NCBI GenBank assembly: GCA_963839375.1
Contig: CAWIUY010000007.1
Coordinates: 310,001-374,000, forward strand
Direction: 5' to 3'
DNA from: JAABTL01 sp963839375
GTDB taxonomy: Bacteria; Deinococcota; Deinococci; Deinococcales; Trueperaceae
Length of the DNA stretch: 64,000 bases
Translations under genes and position numbers: made by a program
In this document: positions 57,873 to 64,000 of the stretch, piece by piece
Numbering within the stretch: the first letter of the stretch is position 1
Layout of the letters: each line of letters begins with the position of its first letter
Notes under the pieces: model-generated
Database searches by the model: none
What the model was told of the DNA's origin: nothing
The model's input: only the letters and a program-made list of their open reading frames with translations

Positions 57873-57893
57873 ATACCGTAATAGATACGGTAT
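57873..57893. promoter_or_regulatory. 21-bp palindrome ATACCGTA-N5-TACGGTAT at the recA promoter
   Basis: Perfect 8-bp arms 57873-57880 and 57886-57893; the right arm runs into the -10. It fits neither the E. coli LexA box (CTG-N10-CAG) nor the Deinococcus RDRM consensus as I know it. Confidence 0.65.
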
Positions 57894-57896
57894 GCT
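57891..57896 (+). promoter_or_regulatory. -10 element TATGCT of recA (leadered)
   Basis: TATGCT, 59 nt before ATG 57956, predicting a leader of about 50 nt with GGAGGAG near its end. Confidence 0.45.
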
Positions 57897-57955
57897 CGCC
57901 GACGTCGCCACCCGCGCGGGTGCGCCGGGGCCCATCGGGCCGGGAGGAGATCGGC

Positions 57956-59029
57956 ATGACCATCGACGTCGACCGTCAGCGCGCCCTCAAGGGGGCTCTG
58001 CACAGCATCGAGAAGCAGTTCGGTAAGGGGGCGATCATGCGGTTGGGGGATGATCCGGGGGGGTTGTCGTTTGGGGTGATCTCGTCGGGGTCGTTGTCGG
58101 TGGATGTGGCGTTGGGGGTGGGGGGGTTTCCGCGGGGGCGGGTGGTGGAGATCTATGGGCCGGAGTCGGGGGGGAAGACGACGTTGGCGTTGCATGTGGT
58201 GGCCGAAGCGCAGCGTGCGGGTGGGGTGGCGGCGTTCGTGGACGCCGAGCATGCGCTGGATCCGGGGTACGCGCGGGCGTTGGGGGTGGATGTGGGGGAG
58301 TTGTTGGTGAGTCAGCCGGATACGGGGGAGCAGGCTCTGGAGATCGTGGAGTTGTTGGTGCGGTCGGGGGCGGTGGATGTGGTGGTGGTGGACAGTGTGG
58401 CGGCGTTGACGCCGCGGGCGGAGATCGAGGGGGAGATGGGGGATGCGCATGTGGGGTTGCAGGCGCGGCTCATGAGTCAGGCTTTGCGGAAGTTGACGGG
58501 GGTGATGAGCAAGTCGCGGACGTCGGTGTTGTTCATCAATCAGATCCGGGAGAAGATCGGGGTGATGTATGGGAACCCGGAGACGACGCCGGGGGGGCGG
58601 GCTTTGAAGTTCTACGCGAGTGTGCGGGTGGAGGTGCGGCGGAAGGGGGATGTGAAGGTGGGGGGTGAGAAGGTGGGGAATCGGGTGCGGGTGAAGGTGA
58701 CGAAGAACAAGGTGGCGCCGCCGTTTCGGGAGGCGGAGATCGAGATCGTGTTCGGTCGGGGGATCGATCGGATGGGGGATCTGGTGGGGATCGCGGCGGA
58801 TCTGGAGGTGGTGCAGAAGAGTGGTTCGTGGTTCGCGTATGGGGAGACGCGGTTGGGTCAGGGGAAGGAGAAGGCGGCGGAGTTCGTGGGGGCGCATCCG
58901 GCGTTGGCAGCGGAGTTGCGTGAGCGGGTGTTGGCTGCGATCGGTGGTGGCCAGAAGGCCGCTGCGGCCGCCGCCGAAACCCTCGACGAGGAGGTCGACG
59001 GCGTCGACGACGACGCGTTGGCGGCCTGA
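57956..59029 (+). CDS. recA: Recombinase RecA
   Basis: Strand-exchange ATPase for recombinational repair and the SOS co-protease. 357 aa. Walker A is GPESGGKTT at 68-76, the Deinococcus/Thermus form (most bacteria have GPESSGKTT); DNA-binding loops MGDAHVGLQARLMSQAL and NPETTPGGRALKFYAS, and an acidic tail (DEEVDGVDDDALAA), follow. GGAGGAG precedes the ATG. From about 58028 to 58945 the codons are very unlike those of every neighbour: Gly is almost always GGG, Leu TTG, Asp GAT, Arg CGG; the first 24 codons and the tail are ordinary. The protein itself looks normal. Confidence 0.98.
   Translation: MTIDVDRQRALKGALHSIEKQFGKGAIMRLGDDPGGLSFGVISSGSLSVDVALGVGGFPRGRVVEIYGPESGGKTTLALHVVAEAQRAGGVAAFVDAEHALDPGYARALGVDVGELLVSQPDTGEQALEIVELLVRSGAVDVVVVDSVAALTPRAEIEGEMGDAHVGLQARLMSQALRKLTGVMSKSRTSVLFINQIREKIGVMYGNPETTPGGRALKFYASVRVEVRRKGDVKVGGEKVGNRVRVKVTKNKVAPPFREAEIEIVFGRGIDRMGDLVGIAADLEVVQKSGSWFAYGETRLGQGKEKAAEFVGAHPALAAELRERVLAAIGGGQKAAAAAAETLDEEVDGVDDDALAA
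58028..58945 (+). other. Compositional island: G- and T-ending codons, strong G-over-C skew in recA core
   Basis: On the coding strand G runs of three to seven are everywhere and C at third positions is rare, whereas flanking genes use mainly C- or G-ending codons (GGC, GAC, CTG, GTC). Edges are sharp on the 5' side and gradual on the 3' side. Confidence 0.85.
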
Positions 59030-59089
59030 GACCGTCGCTCGGTGTCCCCTGCGCGCGCCCACGCGTTCCCCCGCCCGAGGCGCGCACGG

Positions 59090-59095
59090 TAGCCT
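59090..59095 (+). promoter_or_regulatory. -10 element TAGCCT of the lyase gene (leaderless)
   Basis: TAGCCT, 5 nt before ATG 59101; identical hexamer to that of the kinase at 31957. Confidence 0.5.
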
Positions 59096-59100
59096 GGCGC

Positions 59101-60060
59101 ATGTCTCATCACGATGCCTTCTGGGGGGTTCACCCCATCGTTCCGACGCCGTTCCTCGACGACGGCACCGTCGACCTCGACTCCGTGCGACGCCTCGTGG
59201 ACACCATGGTGGCCACGAACGTCCAGGGCATCGCCGTGCTCGGCTTCATGGGCGAGTCCCACAAGCTCATGGGGCCGGAGCGGCGCGCCATCCTGACGGC
59301 CGCGGTCGAGCAGTCGGCGGGCCGCCTCCCCATCTGGGTGGGCGTGCGCGCCCTGGGCACCGCCGGGTGCGTCGAGCAGGTCCAGGAGGCGGAGCACTGC
59401 GGCGCCAGCGCCGTGTTCGTCGCCCCGATCCCGCCCCAATCGGACGCGGCGTTGGAACGCCACTACCGCACGGTGGCAGCCGCGACGAGCTTGCCGATGG
59501 CGTTGCACGACTACCCCGAATCGTTCGGCCTCAAGCTCAGCGTCGACCTGATCGCCCGCCTGGCGCGCGATGGCGTCGCCCCTTACGTCAAGGCCGAGGA
59601 CCCGCCCGTGCTCGGGAAGCAACGCGCCGTGCTGGCTGCCACCGACGGCCAAGTGGGGATCTTCGGCGGGTTGGGCGGCATGTGGGTGTACGAGGAACTC
59701 GAGGCCGGCGCCGCCGGCGTGATGACCGGCTTGGCGTTCCCCGAGGTCCTCGTCGAGATCGTCGCGCGTTTCGCCGCCGGCGACCGGGTCGGCGCGGCGA
59801 AGGTGTTCGACCGCGTGCTCCCGCTCATCCGCTACGAGTTCCAGCCGGGCATCGGCGTCGCGTTGCGCAAGCACGTCTTCCGCCGGCGCGGCGTCTTCGC
59901 CACCGAGACCGTACGGGCGCCGGCGCCTCCGGTGGACGCGGCCACGCTGGCGGGGTTCGAGGCGATCGTCGAACGATGTGGCCTGCGCATCGACCAGGCC
60001 GGTTGGTCGAACCCGCCCGTGGACGGCCCGGTCCCGCCCCCGGCGCCACCCCGGGGCTGA
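59101..60060 (+). CDS. Dihydrodipicolinate synthase-family aldolase/lyase, not DapA
   Basis: 319 aa TIM-barrel Schiff-base aldolase. The Schiff-base lysine is in PYVKAEDPP and the tyrosine in LHDYPES. The DapA Thr-Thr pair of GTTGES is replaced (GFMGESHKL), so it should not be dihydrodipicolinate synthase; it may act on a keto-acid sugar or hydroxy-keto acid. A Pro-rich tail ends the protein (DGPVPPPAPPRG). Next come the 2-oxoacid oxidoreductase genes, which could oxidise its product (inference). Confidence 0.85.
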   Translation: MSHHDAFWGVHPIVPTPFLDDGTVDLDSVRRLVDTMVATNVQGIAVLGFMGESHKLMGPERRAILTAAVEQSAGRLPIWVGVRALGTAGCVEQVQEAEHCGASAVFVAPIPPQSDAALERHYRTVAAATSLPMALHDYPESFGLKLSVDLIARLARDGVAPYVKAEDPPVLGKQRAVLAATDGQVGIFGGLGGMWVYEELEAGAAGVMTGLAFPEVLVEIVARFAAGDRVGAAKVFDRVLPLIRYEFQPGIGVALRKHVFRRRGVFATETVRAPAPPVDAATLAGFEAIVERCGLRIDQAGWSNPPVDGPVPPPAPPRG

Positions 60061-60230
60061 GGCGACGACGCACCCACCCCGAGGGGGGACGGATGCACCC
60101 TCCCGATGCCGCCGTCCGCATGCCACAATCTGAGCTACATGGATGAACCCTGTCGCTCGCTGACCGTCGCGTGCAAGCATCCGTCGCCGACCGCCGTCGA
60201 TCTTGACGACCCCCACCGGCTGAGCGCCCC

Positions 60231-62057
60231 GTGACGCCCCTCACCGCACCCGAGCCGGCGAGCGTCGAGCGAACGGCGGTCGTGAACGACTTCTCGCTGG
60301 TCGTGGCGACCGCGAACGGCACCGGCTCTCAGACGGCCAACCTGACGCTGCTGCGGGCGTTCTTCCAGATGGGCATCCCAGTCAACGCCAAGAACGTCTT
60401 CCCGAGCAACATCCAGGGTCTGCCCACCTGGTACCACGTGCGACTGAGCCGGGACGGGTACGTCGCCCGCAAGGAGAGCGAGCTGCTCGTCGCCTTCAAC
60501 GCCGCGACGGTCGACGCCGATCTCCGTGCCTTGCCGGTGGGGGGCGTCGCGGTGCTACGCGACGACCTGGCGCCCTCGGTCGGCCGTGACGACATCACCG
60601 TGTACCCGCTGCCCGTCAAGAAGATCCTCGAGGTGAGCCAAGCCAAGGGGAAGGTGCGCGAGTACCTGGCCAACATGACCTACGTCGGTGCGCTCGGCTG
60701 GGTGTTGGGCGTGCCGCTCGACGTGCTCGAAGCCGCCCTGGACGTTCAGTTCAGTGGGCGCCGCAAGCTGGTCGACTCGAACCTCGAGGTCGTCCGCGCT
60801 GCCTTCGAGTGGGCGGCCGAGAACCTCGACAAGCGCGATCGCTTCCGCGCGGTCGCCATGCAGGCGACCTCCGAGCTCCTGCTCATGACCGGCAACGAAG
60901 CCGGGGCTCTGGGCAGCGTGTTCGGCGGCGTGAGCGTCGCGGCGTGGTACCCGATCACGCCCTCGACCTCCTTCATCGACGCGCTGCGGGAGTTCCTACC
61001 CGAGCTCCGTCGTGATCCCGACGGTCGCCCGACGTACTCGGTGATCCAGGCCGAGGACGAGCTGGCGGCGATCGGCATGGTCGTCGGCGCCGGTTTCGCG
61101 GGCGCCCGGGCGCTCACGGCGACGAGCGGGCCGGGTCTCTCCCTCATGGCCGAGTTCGCCGGTCTGGCCTACTACGCCGAGGTCCCCGCCGTCGTGTGGG
61201 ACGTCCAGCGCGTGGGACCGAGCACGGGTCTGCCGACGCGGACCAGCCAGGCCGACCTCGCCTTCGCTTACGCCATCGGGCACGGCGACACGAAACACAT
61301 CGTGCTGCTGCCGTCGTCCCTCGAGGAGTGCTTCGAGTTCGGCTGGCGTGCCCTGGACCTCGCCGACCAGATGCAGACCCCGGTGTTCGTGTTGACCGAC
61401 CTCGATCTGGGGATGAACACCTGGATGGGGCAGCGCTTCGTGTACCCGGAAGGCCCGCTGCAGCGCGGCAAGGTCCTGACCGCCGGCGAGATCGAGGCCA
61501 AGGGCTTCGCCCGCTACGCCGACATCGACGGCGACGGCATTCCGTGGCGCACCTTGCCCGGCAACGCCCACCCGGCCGCCGCCTACTTCGCACGGGGCAC
61601 CGGTCACGACGCGCGCGCCACCTACAGTGAGCGCGCCGAGGATTGGGCCGAGAACATGGCCCGCTTGGCGCGCAAGTATGAGACCGCCCGCGGTCGCGTG
61701 CCCGCCCCCGAGGTCGACCAGGTCGAGGGGGCGTCCGTCGGCGTGATCCACTTCGGAACCACGCGCTACGCGCTGCAGGAGGCGCGTGACCGGCTCGCCG
61801 CCGCGGGGCAGCGTTTCTCGACGCTGCGCGTGAAGGCCTTCCCGACCGGCGCCGACGTGCGCGCCTTCATGGAGGCGCACGACACCGTGGTGGTGCTCGA
61901 GATGAACCACGACGCCCAGGCCTACCGCATCCTCGCCGGCGACCACCCCGACCTCGCGCCGCGGTTGCGCAGCGTGGCGTACCTCGACGGGCTGCCGTTC
62001 ACCGCCGACTTCGTCGTCGAGCGGCTCCGCCCCTTCCTCGACCGACTGGAGGCGTGA
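60231..62057 (+). CDS. 2-oxoacid:ferredoxin oxidoreductase, fused gamma-alpha subunit
   Basis: 608 aa KorA-type subunit: N-terminal gamma domain (VATANGTGSQTANLTLLRA), then the alpha pyrimidine-binding domain with AWYPITPSTSF, QAEDELAAIGMVVGAGFAGARA in part, and a C-terminal domain II. With the beta subunit it decarboxylates a 2-oxoacid (2-oxoglutarate or pyruvate-like) to acyl-CoA while reducing ferredoxin. GTG 60231 is the start; GTG 60279 is possible. The 170 bp upstream hold a 9-bp inverted repeat (60088-60096 and 60177-60185) and no clear -10. Confidence 0.92.
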   Translation: MTPLTAPEPASVERTAVVNDFSLVVATANGTGSQTANLTLLRAFFQMGIPVNAKNVFPSNIQGLPTWYHVRLSRDGYVARKESELLVAFNAATVDADLRALPVGGVAVLRDDLAPSVGRDDITVYPLPVKKILEVSQAKGKVREYLANMTYVGALGWVLGVPLDVLEAALDVQFSGRRKLVDSNLEVVRAAFEWAAENLDKRDRFRAVAMQATSELLLMTGNEAGALGSVFGGVSVAAWYPITPSTSFIDALREFLPELRRDPDGRPTYSVIQAEDELAAIGMVVGAGFAGARALTATSGPGLSLMAEFAGLAYYAEVPAVVWDVQRVGPSTGLPTRTSQADLAFAYAIGHGDTKHIVLLPSSLEECFEFGWRALDLADQMQTPVFVLTDLDLGMNTWMGQRFVYPEGPLQRGKVLTAGEIEAKGFARYADIDGDGIPWRTLPGNAHPAAAYFARGTGHDARATYSERAEDWAENMARLARKYETARGRVPAPEVDQVEGASVGVIHFGTTRYALQEARDRLAAAGQRFSTLRVKAFPTGADVRAFMEAHDTVVVLEMNHDAQAYRILAGDHPDLAPRLRSVAYLDGLPFTADFVVERLRPFLDRLEA

Positions 62058-62058
62058 C

Positions 62059-63093
62059 GTGGATCGCGCGCAGACCCTCAGAGCCAACGCCGCCGGCCTG
62101 GCCAAGGCCGATTACCTCGGGACCAGCAGCACCCTGTGCAAGGGCTGCGGTCACAACTCCATCGCGAACCAGATCGTGCAGGTGGCCTTCGAGCTGTCGT
62201 TGCGACCGCACGAGGTCCTCAAGCTCAGTGGCATCGGTTGCTCGAGCAAGTCGCCCGCTTACTTCCTGGGGATGTCGCACGGTTTCAACGCGCTCCATGG
62301 CCGCATGCCCTCCGTGGGCACCGGCGCGCTCCTGGCCAACCACACGCTGCACGGGGTGGGGGTCTCCGGCGACGGTGACACGGGCTCGATCGGCCTGGGG
62401 CAGTTCAAGCACTTCGTCCGTCGCAACGTCCGCATGGTCTACCTGATCGAGAACAACGGCGTCTACGGTCTCACCAAGGGGCAGTTCTCGGCCACGGCCG
62501 AGGAGGGTCAAGAGCTCAAGTACGCCGGCCACAACGACTTCCCGGCGGTCGACCTGTGCCTCGAGGCGATCTCGGCGGGCTGCGGCTTCGTGGCGCGCTC
62601 CTTCGCGGGCAACGCCAAGCAGGTGCGCGAGCTCCTGAAGGCGGCCTTGGCCCATCGCGGGACCGCCGTTCTCGACATCATCAGCCCGTGCGTCGCCTTC
62701 AACAACGACGACCACAGCCGCAAGAGCTACGCCTTCGGTCGCGACCACGAGCACGCCATCAACGAGCTCGGCTGGGTGCCTGCCCAGGAGGAGATCCAGA
62801 TCGAGCCCACCGAGCCCGGTGAAGCGCGGGTGGTAGCGCTCCACGACGGCTCGAAGCTGACGCTGCGTCACCTCGACGAGGACTTCGACCCGACCGACAA
62901 GCGCATGGCCGTCGACCGGCTCTTGCGGGCCGAGGCCACCGGGGAGTTCCTGACCGGTCTCCTGTACTACGACCCCAGCCGCCCCTCGTTGGCCGAGACG
63001 TCCGGTTTCGGTGAGGCGCCGCTGTCGTCGCTGCCGGACGAGGCGCTGCGGCCACCGCCCGAGGCGCTCGACCGCGTCCTGGCCCGGTACTAG
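62059..63093 (+). CDS. 2-oxoacid:ferredoxin oxidoreductase, beta subunit
   Basis: 344 aa KorB-type subunit carrying TPP and a [4Fe-4S] cluster. Cysteines in LCKGCGHNS and GIGCSSKSP, TPP-Mg motif GDGDTGSIG and IENNGVYGLTKGQ are present, with another cysteine in ISPCVAFNN. GTG 62059 is one base after the alpha stop. An extra C-terminal region after residue 290 is ordinary for the two-subunit class. Confidence 0.94.
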   Translation: MDRAQTLRANAAGLAKADYLGTSSTLCKGCGHNSIANQIVQVAFELSLRPHEVLKLSGIGCSSKSPAYFLGMSHGFNALHGRMPSVGTGALLANHTLHGVGVSGDGDTGSIGLGQFKHFVRRNVRMVYLIENNGVYGLTKGQFSATAEEGQELKYAGHNDFPAVDLCLEAISAGCGFVARSFAGNAKQVRELLKAALAHRGTAVLDIISPCVAFNNDDHSRKSYAFGRDHEHAINELGWVPAQEEIQIEPTEPGEARVVALHDGSKLTLRHLDEDFDPTDKRMAVDRLLRAEATGEFLTGLLYYDPSRPSLAETSGFGEAPLSSLPDEALRPPPEALDRVLARY

Positions 63094-63114
63094 GGCCGGG
63101 CGGTCGGGACCGGC

Positions 63115-64000
63115 GTGCGGCTGGGGGCGATCGCCGAGAGCCCGCTCGAGTGGCTCGGTCTGCGCTTGGACCGGGTGCCGACGCCGCTCATCGACACGCA
63201 CCTGGCGTTCGCCCAAGCCCGCACGATCATGGTCGCCGTCCGGCTGGGCGTGTTCGAGGCCCTGGTCGACGCACCCTTGCGGCCCGAGGCGGTGGCGGCC
63301 GCGTGCGGCCTGGCCGAGGTCCCATGCCGACGGCTCCTGTACGCGCTGGTCGGCATCGGGTACCTGGAGCCGGGCCGGCCGCACGAGACGGTGGGGCTGA
63401 GCCGGCCGGCGCGCCGTTGGCTCGTACGCGGGTCGCCTCACGACGTCATCGACAAGGTGCTCTTCTCGTTCGACGAGTGGCGCCTGGTGGAGGGGTACGA
63501 GAACTACGTGCGGGGCCGGGGAGCGGTCGGCCTGCACGGGGCCTCGGCCGGCGCGGCCGCGTCCCCGGCGACGACGGACCCGTCGGTTCGGTTCGGCGCG
63601 CCCGACCCAGGCGCGCCCGACCCAGGCGCGCCCGACCCGGTCGAGCACGACCCGGCCGCGCACGACCCGGCCGCGCACGACCCAGCCGCGCACGATCCGA
63701 GCGCCGCGGACCCAGCCGCGACCGACGACGTCGACGCTGAGGCGTGGACGCGGTACCAGCGGGGGCTCCGGGCGCTGGCCGCGGTCTCCGTCGACGAGGT
63801 GGCGCGGCGCACGCCGGTGCCACCCGGTTCGCGGGTGCTGCTCGATCTCGGCGGGGGCCATGGACGTTTCTCGGCGGCGCTCGTCCGCCGGCACCCCGGG
63901 CTACGGGCCACGGTGGTGGACCTGGCGCCGGCGGTGGCCGCCTCGAGCGCCGACCTGGCCGCCGAGGGTCTCGGCGATCGCTTGGTGCACCGCGTGGCCG
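63115..64000 (+). CDS. SAM-dependent methyltransferase (O-methyltransferase type), 3' end cut by window
   Basis: Open from GTG 63115 to the window end (at least 295 aa). Residues about 25-105 form a winged-helix/dimerisation domain (LIDTHLAFAQARTIMVAVRLG; PLRPEAVAAACGLAEVPCRRLL), as in plant- and actinomycete-type O-methyltransferases. The SAM loop LLDLGGGHGRFS follows at about 243. Between them lies an unusual low-complexity linker of GAPDP and HDPAA repeats (63595-63720). Starts 21 bp after the oxidoreductase beta gene. Acceptor unknown; it could modify a phenolic product such as that of the PKS operon 7 kb away, but nothing shows this. Confidence 0.82.
   Translation, partial: MRLGAIAESPLEWLGLRLDRVPTPLIDTHLAFAQARTIMVAVRLGVFEALVDAPLRPEAVAAACGLAEVPCRRLLYALVGIGYLEPGRPHETVGLSRPARRWLVRGSPHDVIDKVLFSFDEWRLVEGYENYVRGRGAVGLHGASAGAAASPATTDPSVRFGAPDPGAPDPGAPDPVEHDPAAHDPAAHDPAAHDPSAADPAATDDVDAEAWTRYQRGLRALAAVSVDEVARRTPVPPGSRVLLDLGGGHGRFSAALVRRHPGLRATVVDLAPAVAASSADLAAEGLGDRLVHRVA
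63595..63720 (+). repeat. 15-bp tandem repeats inside the methyltransferase gene
   Basis: Three units GGCGCGCCCGACCCR (63595-63639, Gly-Ala-Pro-Asp-Pro), then three CACGACCCRGCCGCG (63646-63690, His-Asp-Pro-Ala-Ala) and two diverged copies to 63720. The unit length keeps the frame. Confidence 0.85.

Noticed and set aside
57873..57893. LexA box or RDRM for recA
   Set aside because: The palindrome lacks CTG-N10-CAG and does not resemble the RDRM consensus, so I report it only as an unknown operator.
57185..59062. Minus-strand open frame rich in His-Pro-Leu-Arg opposite recA
   Set aside because: It arises from the G-rich recA core read backwards; no start signal and no recognisable domain.
59101..60060. 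True DapA (dihydrodipicolinate synthase)
   Set aside because: The Schiff-base Lys and the Tyr are present, but the Thr-Thr pair of GTTGES is Phe-Met here.

Overview
The window is very GC-rich, gene-dense bacterial chromosome (59 protein genes, two cut by the window edges) with no mobile element, no CRISPR array and no RNA gene that I could recognise. No stretch longer than about 210 bases lacks a gene. The best fit is the phylum Deinococcota, probably a Truepera-like lineage. RecA carries the GPESGGKTT Walker A that I associate with Deinococcus and Thermus. Folate-type TrmFO, the sufC-sufB-sufD order, apolipoprotein N-acyltransferase (a diderm-type envelope), and above all many TANNNT -10 elements 5-7 nt before start codons (leaderless mRNAs, as described for Deinococcus) point the same way. 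This is inference from content, not a phylogeny.

Layout. 1-4972: 3' part of a Ser/Thr kinase gene, then a suf Fe-S assembly operon (sufC, sufB, sufD, Rieske ferredoxin) behind an inverted repeat that overlaps its -10. 4998-11520: ispF, an EamA exporter, acs and the K+ uptake pair trkA-trkH. 11639-18732: lnt with an M20 peptidase, a GPH-type sugar symporter, and unrecognised proteins on both sides of a divergent promoter. 18815-28255: trmFO, ltaE-aroE, a receiver/PATAN/Roadblock-like signalling protein, a phosphoesterase-DUF983-MFS operon, the dsbA-dsbB oxidative folding pair, DUF3105 and DUF1499 proteins. 28462-33716: sodA, then comEA-comEC, a small kinase and holA.

33695-43521 is a pentose (xylose) locus. 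A minus-strand operon runs sugar ABC ATPase, permease, binding protein, a sugar-phosphate-isomerase-like TIM barrel, a Gfo/Idh/MocA dehydrogenase, xylA and xylB, and is divergent from a ROK regulator with a candidate operator between them. 43532-49492: meaB, coaD, an Hsp33 with an extra cysteine cluster, a second EamA exporter, plsY and a rhomboid protease with a repeat-like insert. 49554-57798: a lipoprotein subtilase, type 2 IPP isomerase, an atypical SDR, a protein disulfide oxidoreductase behind a C4-G4 operator, then a tight type III PKS / FAD monooxygenase / UbiA prenyltransferase operon that looks like an uncharacterised prenylated polyketide pathway. 57956-64000: recA with a palindromic promoter and a strikingly odd composition in its core, a DHDPS-family lyase, the two subunits of a 2-oxoacid:ferredoxin oxidoreductase, and a methyltransferase with a 15-bp tandem repeat inside it, cut by the right edge.

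The items I would look at first are the recA composition island, the PKS/oxygenase/prenyltransferase operon, the regulatory palindromes (suf, xyl, PDO, recA), and the leaderless promoter architecture, in which the stop codon of one gene can be part of the -10 of the next.
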